A stretch of DNA of 33,660 nucleotides, taken from positions 1 through 33,660 of the forward strand of contig NZ_JARANY010000029.1 in NCBI RefSeq assembly GCF_029889885.1, given 5' to 3'. Both the position numbers and the translations under genes were made by a program. The stretch is from Chromohalobacter sp. 296-RDG (GTDB lineage: Bacteria; Pseudomonadota; Gammaproteobacteria; Pseudomonadales; Halomonadaceae). Each line of letters begins with the position of its first letter. Position 1 is the first letter of the stretch. Shown here one piece after another: positions 8,212-18,340 of the stretch. The notes under the pieces are model-generated. The model was not told the origin of the DNA. It saw only the letters and a list, made by a program, of their open reading frames with translations, and ran no database searches.

Positions 8212-8321
8212 TTGCAAAACGTAAAGTGCATACCCGTGGGCAGCTACTGGCGGGCGTGCTACAAACGACGCTGAACACGCAAGCAAACGACCCGAGCCGT
8301 GGGCTCATAGTGGAGGAAATC

Positions 8322-9731
8322 ATGTCCGAGAAGACCCTCGCCCTGATCGAAGAACACGATATCAAGTGGGTGGATCTGCGCTTTACCGATACCAAGGGCA
8401 AGGAGCAGCACGTCACGATTCCGGCCGGCGCCGTCGATGATGAGTTCTTCGAGGATGGCCAGATGTTCGATGGCTCCTCCATTGAAGGCTGGAAGGGGAT
8501 CAACGAGTCCGACATGATCCTGCGCCCGGAAGATGGCAGCGGTTATCTCGATCCGTTCACCGAAGACGCTACCCTGGTGCTGCGTTGTGACATCATTGAG
8601 CCGGCCACCATGCAGGGCTATGAGCGTGATCCGCGCTCCATCGCCAAGCGCGCCGAGGCGTACCTGAAGTCCACTGGCCTGGGTGACACCGCCTTCTTTG
8701 GGCCGGAGCCGGAATTCTTCGTCTTCGACGAAGTGCACTGGAACGCCGACATTCAGGGCGCGATGTACAAGATCACGTCCGAGGAAGGCGCCTGGGCGAC
8801 CGACTCCACCAACGTGGAAGGTGGCAACCTGGGGCACCGTCCGCGCGTCAAGGGCGGTTACTTCCCGGTGCCGCCAGTGGATAGCTTCCACGACATCCGC
8901 AGTGCGATGTGCAACACCTTGGAAGCCATCGGTCAGTCGGTCGAAGTGCATCACCACGAAGTGGCCAACGCCGGCCAGAACGAGATCGGCGTCAAGTTCA
9001 ACACCTTGGTCAAGAAGGCCGACGAAGTTCAGGAAATGAAGTACGTGATCCACAACGTGGCCCACGCGTACGGCAAGACCGCGACCTTCATGCCCAAGCC
9101 ACTGGTCGGTGACAACGGTTCCGGCATGCACGTGCACCAGTCCTTCTGGAAAGACGGCGCCAACATGTTCGCCGGCGACGAATACGCAGGGCTGTCCGAA
9201 ACCGCGCTGTATTATATCGGCGGTGTCATCAAGCATGCGCGTGCTCTGAACGCCTTCACCAACGCGTCGACCAACTCTTACAAGCGCCTGGTGCCAGGCT
9301 TCGAAGCGCCAGTCATGCTCGCCTACAGCGCGCGTAACCGCAGTGCGTCGATCCGTATTCCGTATACCGCGAGTCCCAAGGGCAAGCGCGTCGAGTGCCG
9401 TTTCCCCGACCCGACCGCCAATCCGTACCTGGCATTCTCCGCGCTGCTAATGGCGGGTATCGATGGCATCAAGAACAAGATCCATCCTGGCGACGCGATG
9501 GACAAGAACCTCTATGACCTGCCGCCGGAAGAAGGCAAGGCGATCCCCACCGTGGCCGAGAGCCTCCACCAGGCGCTGGAGGCGCTGGATGCCGATCGCA
9601 CCTTCCTCACCCAGGGTGAGGTGTTCACCGACGAGATGATCGACGCCTACCTCGAGCTCAAGCAGGAAGAGGTCGATCGTCTGCGCATGGCGACGCATCC
9701 GGTTGAATTCGACATGTACTACAGCTGCTGA
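8322..9731 (+). CDS. glnA: Glutamine synthetase type I
   Basis: Makes glutamine from glutamate, ammonia and ATP in the cytoplasm as a dodecamer; the central ammonium-assimilation enzyme. The 469-residue length is typical of GSI-beta. Visible motifs are [13 protein letters not shown] (beta-Grasp domain), [12 protein letters not shown] and [15 protein letters not shown] (metal-binding Glu residues), the ATP-loop [16 protein letters not shown], and NRSASIRIP. Tyr398 in NLYDLPPEE is the adenylylation site, so control by GlnE is expected. The start at 8322 follows GGAGG by five bases; upstream in-frame codons lack homology. Transcription should come from the sigma-54 promoter with NtrC enhancers upstream and end at the hairpin at 9768-9793. 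Confidence 0.98.
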   Translation: MSEKTLALIEEHDIKWVDLRFTDTKGKEQHVTIPAGAVDDEFFEDGQMFDGSSIEGWKGINESDMILRPEDGSGYLDPFTEDATLVLRCDIIEPATMQGYERDPRSIAKRAEAYLKSTGLGDTAFFGPEPEFFVFDEVHWNADIQGAMYKITSEEGAWATDSTNVEGGNLGHRPRVKGGYFPVPPVDSFHDIRSAMCNTLEAIGQSVEVHHHEVANAGQNEIGVKFNTLVKKADEVQEMKYVIHNVAHAYGKTATFMPKPLVGDNGSGMHVHQSFWKDGANMFAGDEYAGLSETALYYIGGVIKHARALNAFTNASTNSYKRLVPGFEAPVMLAYSARNRSASIRIPYTASPKGKRVECRFPDPTANPYLAFSALLMAGIDGIKNKIHPGDAMDKNLYDLPPEEGKAIPTVAESLHQALEALDADRTFLTQGEVFTDEMIDAYLELKQEEVDRLRMATHPVEFDMYYSC

Positions 9732-9767
9732 TCTCGCACGACAAAACGTGATCACCGCTGACCGAGG

Positions 9768-9793
9768 CCCCGTCCGATGTGACGGGGTCTTTT
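9768..9793 (+). terminator. Rho-independent terminator of glnA
   Basis: Stem CCCCGTC / GACGGGG with a six-base loop, followed by TCTTTT, about 37 bases after the glnA stop. It separates glnA from the DUF4124 and ntrBC genes. Confidence 0.85.
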
Positions 9794-9884
9794 AGGTTAT
9801 GGCGTGTGGTGGCTGAGGCGTGTTGTGGTTGAGTAAAAAAGGTGCGCTAGACTGAGCATTCGGTATAGGCACGAGGAGAAGGAC

Positions 9885-10505
9885 ATGCGCCAAGGGTGGG
9901 CCACCGCGACATGGTTGAAAGGCGCTTGGGCGCTACTCATGGCTGGGGCATTGGGTGTGTCTGCGGCACAGGCGACGCCGGTCTATCGCAGCGTCGATGC
10001 GCAAGGCAACGTGACCTTTTCCGACCGCCCGGTAGGAGAGAAGGTGGACGTCGGTACGGTGAACACGATACCTGGCCAGCCGCGCGAGACCAACGATCGC
10101 CAGGCGCCGCCGGACGCAGCGATCGAGGCGGAAGCGGATGCCGCATCGTCATTCACCGCTTATCAGCGTCTCACCATTGCGGCCCCTGGCAACGAAGCGA
10201 CCCTGCCCACTGGCGCGGCGGGCGATACCAAGGTGCGCGTGGCGGTCACTCCCGAACTGCGCGAGACGGATAAGCTGCGCATTGTTCTCGATGGTGAGGT
10301 GAGCGGTCCGGCCCGGCATGCGACCACCTTCTCAGTCACCGAACTAGTGCGTGGGGAGCACACCTTGCGCGCTGAAGTCGTCGATTCCGAAGGACGTGTG
10401 CGCCAACGTAGTGCTCCGGTCACGCTTTATGTACAACGTGCCAGCGTGTACTTACCCGCCAATCCCAACAATCCCCGCAATACCGGTGGCAGCGGCAGCC
10501 AGTGA
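9885..10505 (+). CDS. DUF4124-domain secreted protein
   Basis: A 206-residue exported protein. A long signal peptide (WALLMAGALGVSAAQA) is followed by a DUF4124 domain (TPVYRSVDAQGNVTFSDRPVG, about residues 31-51). A linker rich in Ala, Glu and Asp leads to a beta-rich region with Ig/FN3 character (KVRVAVTPELRETDKLRIVLDG, RQRSAPVTLYV), and the protein ends in an Asn/Pro/Gly/Ser tail. The ATG follows GAGGAGAAGG. DUF4124 proteins are found between glnA and ntrB in pseudomonads and relatives, which suggests the linkage is old, but no molecular role is established. It has its own upstream region after the glnA terminator. Confidence 0.85.
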   Translation: MRQGWATATWLKGAWALLMAGALGVSAAQATPVYRSVDAQGNVTFSDRPVGEKVDVGTVNTIPGQPRETNDRQAPPDAAIEAEADAASSFTAYQRLTIAAPGNEATLPTGAAGDTKVRVAVTPELRETDKLRIVLDGEVSGPARHATTFSVTELVRGEHTLRAEVVDSEGRVRQRSAPVTLYVQRASVYLPANPNNPRNTGGSGSQ

Positions 10506-10543
10506 ACTGCTTTGGCGCCTGGCGCTGTATGCCTTCCCCTTTT

Positions 10544-10560
10544 TGCACTATTTTGGTGCG
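10544..10560 (+). promoter_or_regulatory. NtrC site upstream of ntrB
   Basis: TGCACTATTTTGGTGCG matches the NtrC dyad at all but the last base, and is better than either site at glnA. It lies 123 bases before the ntrB start, just after the DUF4124 gene. A weaker copy (TGCACTGATAACGTACA) is at 10626-10642. No convincing -24/-12 pair follows, so repression of a sigma-70 promoter, as at enteric glnL, is a reasonable reading. Confidence 0.75.
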
Positions 10561-10666
10561 TAACAGGCTCATGTGCCGATGACTGCACTGCCCTATGCCG
10601 GGCGGCGACAGACTGGCGTGCTTCTTGCACTGATAACGTACATGGACGATGGATAATGGATGGGTC

Positions 10667-11761
10667 ATGCCAGAATCTCCTTTGCCACCACATTCGGTCG
10701 AACCACTGCATTCGGTTGAACCCAAGCGTTTGCTGGAACACCTGACGACAGCAGTGGTGCTGCTCGATGGCGCCCTGCATGTGCGCTGGATGAATCCGGC
10801 CGCCGAGTCTTTGCTGGCGACCAGCCGATTGCGTGTCATGGGCCAGCGGCTGGAAAGCCTGGCGGGCGTCGAGGGCAGTGTCGAGGAGGTGTTGCTCAAG
10901 GCGCGTGATGAACTGCATCCCTTCACCCAGCGCGAAGCATCGCTGGCGTTGCCATCGGGCGATTCGGCGACGGTGGACTTCACTGTCACGCCGTTGTCCG
11001 CCGATGAACTGCTGATCGAGATCGAGCCACGCGACCGGCTGTTGCGCATTTCCCGTGAGGAGGCGCTGATCGCGCGCCAGGAGACCATCAAGGTGCTCAC
11101 CCGTGGGCTGGCACACGAGGTCAAGAATCCGCTGGGCGGCATTCGTGGCGCGGCGCAGTTGCTCGAGCGCGACCTGCCCGATCCGCAGCTTGCCGAGTTC
11201 ACGCGGGTCATCGTCGAGGAGGCGGACCGCCTGCGCGATCTGGTCGATCGTATGCTGGGGCCCAACAGTATGAGCCGCCACGAGCCGCTCAACATTCACA
11301 AGGTGCTCGAGCGCGTGCGGACCTTGCTGGAGGCCGAGCATCCGCGCATCGACTACGTGCGCGATTATGACCCCAGCCTGCCGGAGCTGGAAGGCGACGA
11401 AGCGCAACTGATTCAGGCGGTGCTCAACGTCGCCCGCAATGCCGTCCAGGCGATGGAGGAGCATGGCATCGACGGCCCACGCCTGACCCTGCGCACGCGG
11501 GCGCGGCGACAGTTTACACTGGGCGCCGAGCGTCACCGTCTGGTCTGCGAGCTAGGCATCCTCGATAACGGCCCCGGCATCCCTGAGACGCTGCGCGAGA
11601 CGCTGTTCTATCCCATGGTCTCGGGGCGGGCCGAGAGCAGTGGCCTGGGCCTTTCCATCGCGCAATCGATCCTGCATCAGCACCAGGGCTTGATCGAGTG
11701 CGACTCGGTGTCCGGGTGTACCGAATTCCGCTTATTGATTCCGCTTGAGAGCCACCATTGA
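10667..11761 (+). CDS. ntrB: Nitrogen regulation sensor histidine kinase NtrB
   Basis: A cytoplasmic kinase/phosphatase that, with PII, sets the phosphorylation of NtrC according to nitrogen status. The N-terminal PAS domain (LLEHLTTAVVLLDGAL, WMNPAAESLL) is followed by the H-box LAHEVKNPLGGIRGAAQLLE (His about residue 150), the N-box NVARNAVQAM, and G-boxes DNGPGIPE and GLGLSIAQSI. No membrane segment is present, as expected. The start at 10667 (MPESPLPP) follows GGATGGG; an in-frame ATG at 10649 has no ribosome binding site. The N-terminus carries a small internal repeat (HSVEPLHSVEP). It lies 15 bases before ntrC, so the two are cotranscribed. Confidence 0.95.
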   Translation: MPESPLPPHSVEPLHSVEPKRLLEHLTTAVVLLDGALHVRWMNPAAESLLATSRLRVMGQRLESLAGVEGSVEEVLLKARDELHPFTQREASLALPSGDSATVDFTVTPLSADELLIEIEPRDRLLRISREEALIARQETIKVLTRGLAHEVKNPLGGIRGAAQLLERDLPDPQLAEFTRVIVEEADRLRDLVDRMLGPNSMSRHEPLNIHKVLERVRTLLEAEHPRIDYVRDYDPSLPELEGDEAQLIQAVLNVARNAVQAMEEHGIDGPRLTLRTRARRQFTLGAERHRLVCELGILDNGPGIPETLRETLFYPMVSGRAESSGLGLSIAQSILHQHQGLIECDSVSGCTEFRLLIPLESHH

Positions 11762-11776
11762 GGCTCGGGAGGCCCT

Positions 11777-13186
11777 ATGACTGACGCTGCACGTATTGTG
11801 ATCGTCGACGATGACCGCGCCATTCGCTGGGTGCTGGAGCGCGCGCTGGCTCAGCCGGATCTCGAGGTGCAAAGCTTCGAGCGTGCCGATACCGCGCTGG
11901 AACAGATCCTGCGTCAACCGCCCGATGTGCTGCTGACCGATATCCGTATGCCGGGACTCGACGGGCTGGACCTGATGGCGCGCATTCGCGAAAGCCACCC
12001 GGATCTGCCGGTGATCGTGATGACCGCGCATTCCGATCTCGACAGTGCCGTGGCGTCGTATCAAGGTGGCGCCTTCGAGTACCTGCCCAAGCCGTTCGAC
12101 GTCGACGAGGCTCTGGCGTTGGTACGCCGTGGCGTGGCGCATGCCCGCGAGCGGCGTGCGCCAGCGGCGGTGCCGGAAGGCCTGTCGGCGGAGATCATCG
12201 GTGAGGCGCCGGCGATGCAGGAGGTCTTCCGCGCCATCGGGCGGCTTTCGCAATCGCATATCACGGTGATGATCAACGGCGAATCGGGGACCGGCAAGGA
12301 ACGTGTCGCCCAGGCGTTGCATCAGCACAGCCCACGGCATGGCGGTCCCTTCATCGCGCTTAACATGGCGGCGATTCCCAAGGATCTGATGGAATCCGAA
12401 CTCTTCGGCCATGAAAAGGGCGCTTTCACCGGGGCGACCTCGCAGCGTCGCGGGCGCTTCGAGCAGTCCGATGGCGGTACGCTATTCCTCGACGAGATCG
12501 GCGACATGCCCGCCGAGACTCAGACCCGCTTGTTGCGCGTGCTGGCGGATGGTGAGTTCTACCGGGTCGGCGGCCATACGCCGGTCAAGGTCGACGTGCG
12601 CATCATCGCCGCGACCCACCAGCACCTGGAGCGCCTGGTCGAGGATGGCCGCTTCCGTGAGGATCTGTTTCACCGCCTCAACGTGATTCGTATCCATCTA
12701 CCGCGCCTCTCTGAGCGGCGTGAGGACATTCCACGCTTGGCGCAGCACTTCCTGGCCGAGGCCGCCAAGGAGCTCGCCACCGAGCCCAAGGTGCTGACCC
12801 AGGAAGCCGAGCAGCACCTCACGCAGCTGCCCTGGCCGGGCAACGTGCGCCAGCTCGAGAACACCTGTCGCTGGCTGACGGTGATGGCGTCGGGACGCGA
12901 GGTGCTGGTCGAGGACTTGCCACCGGAGCTGCGTGATATCGAGGGCACCGAAAGTGCCGGCGGCGATTGGCGCGGCGCCTTTCGTGAGTGGGCTGACCGT
13001 GCTCTGGCGGCGGGGCATACGCATCTGCTCGAGGAGGCAGTTCCGGATTTCGAGCGTATCCTCATCGAGACCGCGCTCAAGCACACCGGGGGACGCAAGG
13101 GCGAGGCCGCCGAGCTGCTCGGCTGGGGTCGCAATACCCTGACGCGCAAACTCAAGGTGCTGCTGCCGGCGTTGGCGGACGAATAG
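11777..13186 (+). CDS. ntrC: Nitrogen regulation response regulator NtrC
   Basis: The sigma-54 activator of the nitrogen response, 469 aa. The receiver domain shows DDDRAIRWVLE (acidic pocket), LLTDIRMPG (phospho-acceptor Asp55), the T of VMTAHSD and Lys of LPKPFD. The AAA+ domain follows with GESGTGKE (Walker A), GAFTGAT (sigma-54 contact loop, about residue 215), GGTLFLDEIGDMP (Walker B) and the sensor region RLNVIRIHLPRLSER. A C-terminal Fis-type HTH (GGRKGEAAELLGWGRNTLTR) binds the dyads seen upstream of glnA and ntrB. It is in an operon with ntrB, and a good Shine-Dalgarno-like GGGAGG precedes the ATG. Confidence 0.97.
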   Translation: MTDAARIVIVDDDRAIRWVLERALAQPDLEVQSFERADTALEQILRQPPDVLLTDIRMPGLDGLDLMARIRESHPDLPVIVMTAHSDLDSAVASYQGGAFEYLPKPFDVDEALALVRRGVAHARERRAPAAVPEGLSAEIIGEAPAMQEVFRAIGRLSQSHITVMINGESGTGKERVAQALHQHSPRHGGPFIALNMAAIPKDLMESELFGHEKGAFTGATSQRRGRFEQSDGGTLFLDEIGDMPAETQTRLLRVLADGEFYRVGGHTPVKVDVRIIAATHQHLERLVEDGRFREDLFHRLNVIRIHLPRLSERREDIPRLAQHFLAEAAKELATEPKVLTQEAEQHLTQLPWPGNVRQLENTCRWLTVMASGREVLVEDLPPELRDIEGTESAGGDWRGAFREWADRALAAGHTHLLEEAVPDFERILIETALKHTGGRKGEAAELLGWGRNTLTRKLKVLLPALADE

Positions 13187-13191
13187 TCCAG

Positions 13192-13216
13192 GCTGCTCGG
13201 CTGGGGCTGCAATACC
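13192..13216 (+). repeat. Partial duplicate of the ntrC 3' end
   Basis: GCTGCTCGGCTGGGG at 13192-13206 repeats 13114-13128 exactly. The following nine or so bases also match apart from two, so the segment would again encode LLGWGxNT, but in another frame from the ntrC stop. Copies are 78 bases apart. It looks like a scrap of a duplicated ntrC terminus. The rest of 13217-13448 shows no gene. Confidence 0.55.
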
Positions 13217-13448
13217 CGCTCTCGACAAGGGCGGGGTAAGCCCGTGCATCTTGTGGCGCGGCGTAATATCCTTCTCCTCCTAACGTCTAATTCGATATGC
13301 TTTCCCGCCGGGTCTGCAAGGTGGCGTGTCCGCGGGAGGCATGTCTCATGCGCCAGCCAAGCTGGCCGTGTTCAATCCGACCGTCGTCCTCTATGCGGGC
13401 CTTTCGCCCGCGCGCGGTACGGCCGTCGCGTGACAATAGGAGTCTTGA

Positions 13449-14312
13449 GTGGCAACCCCCTCGCAACACGATCTACGTAACGACTTCCGCGCCCTGTTGG
13501 CGTCCGATCAGTGCTTCTTCACCGCTTCGGTGTTCGACCCGATGTCGGCGCGCATCGCCGCAGACCTGGGCTTCGAGGTGGGCATCCTGGGGGGCTCGGT
13601 GGCCTCGCTGCAGGTGCTGGCGGCACCGGATTTCGCCCTGATCACCTTGAGCGAGTTCGTCGAGCAGGCGACCCGCATCGGCCGCGTGACGCGGCTGCCG
13701 GTGATCGCCGACGCCGATCATGGCTATGGCAACGCGCTCAACGTCATGCGCACCATCACCGAACTCGAGCGTGCCGGCGTGGCGGCGTTGACTATCGAGG
13801 ACACATTGCTACCGGCGCAGCATGGGCATAAGTCCACCGATCTCATCCCGCTCGACGAGGGCGTGGGCAAGATGCGTGCGGCGTTGGAGGCCCGCATCGA
13901 CCCGGCGATGGCGATCATTGCGCGCACCAATGCCGGTCAGCTCGATGATGACGCTGCCGTCGAGCGTGTGTGCGCCTATCAGGCGGCGGGCGTGGATGCC
14001 ATCTGCCTGGTGGGCGTGCGTGACTTCGATCATCTCGCGCGTCTGGCCGCGCCGCTGGATATCCCGCTGATGCTGGTCACCTACGGCAATCCTGAACTGC
14101 GTGATCGCGAGCGTCTGGCCTCGCTCGGCGTGCGCGTGGTGGTCAACGGCCACGCGGCCTACTTCGCCGCGATCAAGGCGACTTACGACTGCCTGCGCGA
14201 GCAGCGCGACATCGCCGCCAGCGAGCTGAGCGCGTCGCAGTTGTCCACGCGTTACTCTACGCTGGACGAGTATCGTGCCTGGGCGCGCGATTATATGGAT
14301 GTGAAGGAGTAA
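13449..14312 (+). CDS. Oxaloacetate decarboxylase, PEP mutase/isocitrate lyase superfamily
   Basis: A cytoplasmic 287-residue (beta/alpha)8 enzyme, the same length as the characterised Pseudomonas oxaloacetate decarboxylase PA4872. It would convert oxaloacetate to pyruvate and CO2 with Mg2+. Features: [20 protein letters not shown] near the N-terminus with the substrate-binding Ser region (GGSVAS), DADHGYGN (metal-binding Asp residues), [15 protein letters not shown] in place of the Cys-containing lyase loop, ARTNAG, and [11 protein letters not shown] with the His that marks this subgroup. Absence of the isocitrate lyase KKCGH motif rules out a lyase. The start is GTG, with AGGAG six bases upstream. 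It stands between ntrC and dgt with no obvious functional partner. Confidence 0.85.
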   Translation: MATPSQHDLRNDFRALLASDQCFFTASVFDPMSARIAADLGFEVGILGGSVASLQVLAAPDFALITLSEFVEQATRIGRVTRLPVIADADHGYGNALNVMRTITELERAGVAALTIEDTLLPAQHGHKSTDLIPLDEGVGKMRAALEARIDPAMAIIARTNAGQLDDDAAVERVCAYQAAGVDAICLVGVRDFDHLARLAAPLDIPLMLVTYGNPELRDRERLASLGVRVVVNGHAAYFAAIKATYDCLREQRDIAASELSASQLSTRYSTLDEYRAWARDYMDVKE

Positions 14313-14323
14313 GCGTTACGCTG

Positions 14324-14407
14324 ACGAGCCACGAGCCACGAGCCACGAGCCACGAGCCACGAGCCACGCGCTACGAGCTACGAGCTACGAGCTACGAGCT
14401 ACGAACT
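14324..14407 (+). repeat. Heptanucleotide tandem array (12 units)
   Basis: Twelve head-to-tail 7-bp units: six ACGAGCC, one ACGCGCT, four ACGAGCT and one ACGAACT. The two blocks differ by one base (C to T in the last position), implying expansion of two variants. A second 7-base periodicity (GCCCGAA twice, 14421-14434) follows. The array fills the gap between the decarboxylase stop and dgt and is noncoding. Confidence 0.95.
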
Positions 14408-14463
14408 AGAATGCTGCAAAGCCCGAAGCCCGAAGCCTGGACCACTGATAGCCGGAGAGTGCG

Positions 14464-15801
14464 ATGACCGCCATGCAATGGGAGTGCTTGCTCGACCCGA
14501 TGCGTCTCAACGACAAGCACGGGGGCTCGCGCGAGGAGATCGGGCGCAGTCCGTTCCACAAGGATCACGACCGTATCGTCTTCGCCGGGTCGTTCCGGCG
14601 CTTGGGGCGCAAGACCCAGGTGCACCCGCTGACCGACAACGATCATATCCACACGCGTTTGACGCATTCGTTGGAGGTGGGCTGCGTGGGGCGCTCGCTA
14701 GGCATGATCGTTGGCGAGCAGTTGCGCGAGCGGCTACCGGACTGGATCACCCCCGCCGACTTGGGGGTCATCGTGCAGGCGGCTTGCTTAGGGCACGACA
14801 TCGGCAATCCGCCGTTCGGGCATGCCGGCGAATACGCCATTCGCGACTGGTTCAAGCGTGCCGAAGCGGAGGGCAGTGGGCTGTTGACTGAGCTTTCGCC
14901 GGCCGAGCGCGAGGACCTGCTGACCTACGAGGGCAATGCCCAAGGGTTTCGCATCGTCACCCAGATCGAGTACAACCAGTTCAATGGCGGCATGCGCCTG
15001 ACCGCCGCCACGCTAGGCACGATGCTCAAGTATCCGTGGACGGTGGAGCGTACCTCGCGGGCCGGCAAGTTCGGCTGTTACCAGTCGGAACGCGAGCAAT
15101 TGGGCGAGGTTGCCGAGCGTCTGGGCTTGTTGCCGTATGGCGAAACCGCCTGGTGCCGGCATCCGCTGGCGTATCTCGTCGAAGCCGCCGACGATATCTG
15201 CTATGCGCTGCTGGATCTCGAAGACGGCCTGGAGATGGGCATTCTGCGCTACGACGAAGTCGCCGAGGTACTCATTCAGATCGCCGGGGGCGCGCCGTCG
15301 GGCTATGACGACATGCACGCCCGGGGCGTGTCCCAGCGTCGGCGTATCGCGGCGTTGCGCGGCGCGGCGATGGAACGTGCAGTGAACGATGTTGCGGCGG
15401 TGTTCGTGCAGCATGAAAGTGCGTTGCTGAATGGCACGCTGGAGGGCGACCTGCTCGAGTTGTGTCATCCCGATTTGGGCTGGGGGGTCGGCACGGCCAA
15501 GCAGATCGCCCGTGAGCGTATCTTCCAGAACGAACGCAAGGCCAAGCTGGAAATCGGTGCCTATACGACGCTGGGTATTCTCCTCGAGGCCTTCATCGGC
15601 GCGGCGTATGAGTTGCATCACAGCGGTGAATCTTCCTTCAAGCACCAGCGCGTACTGGCGTTGATCGGCGAGAACACGCCCCAACCGTCGTGGTCGCTCT
15701 ACGCCAGCTATCGGCGCATGCTCGACTTCATCGGCGGTATGACCGACCACTACGCCGTCGATCTCGCCCAGGAGATGGGCGGCCGACTGCGCGGCGAGTG
15801 A
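14464..15801 (+). CDS. dgt: Deoxyguanosinetriphosphate triphosphohydrolase-like protein
   Basis: An HD-superfamily hydrolase that cleaves dGTP (or other dNTPs) to the nucleoside and triphosphate, controlling nucleotide pools. The 445-residue length fits the short dGTPase type. Visible metal ligands are HTRLTHSLEV (first His), CLGHDIGNPPFGHAGE (the HD pair and following His), and a later Asp in EAADDICYALLDLEDG. The N-terminal SPFHKDHDRIVFAGSFRRLGRKTQV is diagnostic for the family. Ribosome site GGAGAG precedes the ATG. It converges on malM; a short stem (GGCGAGTG / CACTCGCC, 15793-15811) spans the stop codon. Substrate preference cannot be read from sequence. Confidence 0.93.
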   Translation: MTAMQWECLLDPMRLNDKHGGSREEIGRSPFHKDHDRIVFAGSFRRLGRKTQVHPLTDNDHIHTRLTHSLEVGCVGRSLGMIVGEQLRERLPDWITPADLGVIVQAACLGHDIGNPPFGHAGEYAIRDWFKRAEAEGSGLLTELSPAEREDLLTYEGNAQGFRIVTQIEYNQFNGGMRLTAATLGTMLKYPWTVERTSRAGKFGCYQSEREQLGEVAERLGLLPYGETAWCRHPLAYLVEAADDICYALLDLEDGLEMGILRYDEVAEVLIQIAGGAPSGYDDMHARGVSQRRRIAALRGAAMERAVNDVAAVFVQHESALLNGTLEGDLLELCHPDLGWGVGTAKQIARERIFQNERKAKLEIGAYTTLGILLEAFIGAAYELHHSGESSFKHQRVLALIGENTPQPSWSLYASYRRMLDFIGGMTDHYAVDLAQEMGGRLRGE

Positions 15802-15831
15802 CGCACTCGCCACGCGCCATGCGTTACGGGT

Positions 15832-16764
15832 TTACGGCGAGACGCTGCGCAGGCGCTCGGCTAGCCAGGCGCGAGTACCGCTGTTGCCTTCGCGCTCGGC
15901 GCGTTCGGCCAGTTGCATGGCCAGCTCGATGTCGTCGGCCTTGAGGGCGGCGTCGATCATCCGCCGATAATCGAAGTCGGGTGCGGAGGCATTGTTGCTA
16001 TCGCCGCTTGACGGAGCGGCATGCTCGCTGCGCGAAGCGTCAGTGCCGGTATCCGCCGTCACACTGTCGGCATGCGAGCGCGTGCCGAGAATCGGTGTCA
16101 GCAGGCCACCGCTGGTCTTGCGGGCTTCGCTTTCCAAGGTGACGTTGCCGGTGGCGGTGTGCTCGGCGATGGGGTCGGGCCCGGGGGGAAGCGCGAGACC
16201 GCGCACGCGGGCATAGACTTTTTCCGCGCTTTCATACTGCGTCGTGCCCTGGCGTGCGGCGTCGTTGCTGTAGACCACTAGGTAGGCGGCATCGGGGCCG
16301 GGGGTAATGTCGAAGGTAGCGCCCAGACGCGCACCGGCGAAACCGTTGGGGCTGAGGTAGTCGAATTTATCGCTGGCGACGCGCTGCGTGGGCTGAAAAT
16401 CCTCATCGAGAACCAGCACCGTGGGGGCGAAGACCTGATCATTGGCGATGGTGCTGGTGAGCTTGAACGTCAGCGGTTCGCGCGTGCGTGGCAACTCGAA
16501 CGCTTGGAAGTAGCTGGCCCCATCCGCGAAACGGTGCATCGGGGCCTGTGTGTCGAGCGTCAATGACTGTGACTCGCCGACCGCCAATGACTGATAAGGC
16601 AAGGCGGCAAGCGTACTGCAGCAGTCCGTGGCGCGCTCGAGCGCTTGCTGACTTTGCTCCGCCGGCGCCACGGATGTGTCGTCGTGGGGAACCAGCGAGG
16701 CACAGCCGGCCAGGCTGGTGAGGGCCAGTCCTGAAAGCAGGATGGCCAGATGGCGTTGTGGCAT
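15832..16764 (-). CDS. malM: MalM-family maltose operon lipoprotein
   Basis: A periplasmic protein of 310 residues related to MalM, encoded downstream of lamB as in enterobacteria. The signal ends in a lipobox (LAGC, Cys about residue 21), so it is a lipoprotein, unlike soluble E. coli MalM. After a short linker comes TDCCSTLAALPYQSLAVGES, which matches the MalM pattern with a Cys pair and leads into a beta-rich domain (FTLDTQAP-like, FQAFELPRTREPLTFKLTS, TYLVVYSND-like). The C-terminal third is Ser/Asp-rich and ends in a helical repeat-like stretch (DAALKADDIELAMQLAERAER). Its role in maltodextrin metabolism is unproven even in E. coli. An intrinsic terminator sits directly upstream, so expression after lamB is probably reduced. 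Confidence 0.85.
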   Translation of the reverse strand: MPQRHLAILLSGLALTSLAGCASLVPHDDTSVAPAEQSQQALERATDCCSTLAALPYQSLAVGESQSLTLDTQAPMHRFADGASYFQAFELPRTREPLTFKLTSTIANDQVFAPTVLVLDEDFQPTQRVASDKFDYLSPNGFAGARLGATFDITPGPDAAYLVVYSNDAARQGTTQYESAEKVYARVRGLALPPGPDPIAEHTATGNVTLESEARKTSGGLLTPILGTRSHADSVTADTGTDASRSEHAAPSSGDSNNASAPDFDYRRMIDAALKADDIELAMQLAERAEREGNSGTRAWLAERLRSVSP

Positions 16765-16784
16765 ACGATGAACTCCCGAATGCG

Positions 16785-16816
16785 AAAAACGGCTCCGTCG
16801 CCGATGCGACGGAGCC
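16785..16816 (-). terminator. Intrinsic terminator between lamB and malM
   Basis: Perfect 11-bp stem (GGCTCCGTCGC / GCGACGGAGCC) with a four-base loop; on the minus strand it is followed by GTTTTTCG. It begins about 60 bases after the lamB stop and ends about 20 bases before malM, so malM depends on read-through or a hidden promoter. Confidence 0.88.
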
Positions 16817-16874
16817 TCAAGGATCGATACAGCTAACTAGCGTGTCGACGGTCGCTGTTGTGACCGCCGAGCGA

Positions 16875-18266
<1,392 letters not shown>

Positions 18267-18340
18267 TTATTGGTCATGGTGACGTTGAATAGCTTCGTTG
18301 TTTGTGAAATGCGGTGGTTCGTGCGCGTCGCTCAGCGAGC

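Larger units (their letters stand above)
7794..8321. other. glnA regulatory region
   Basis: A 528-base region between divergent genes. It contains NtrC-like sites at 8017-8033 and 8048-8064, a weaker 17-bp dyad at 8090-8106 (TGGCG-N7-CGCCA), a sigma-54 promoter at 8196-8211 and the glnA ribosome binding site (GGAGG, 8312-8316). Positions 7800-8010 show no recognisable element beyond the leader of the minus-strand gene. Confidence 0.7.

Noticed and set aside
8259-9236. Long minus-strand frame opposite glnA
   Set aside because: Antisense shadow of glutamine synthetase; the protein has no recognisable motif.
14324-14407. Possible CRISPR array
   Set aside because: Units are 7 bp with no spacers; it is a simple tandem repeat.
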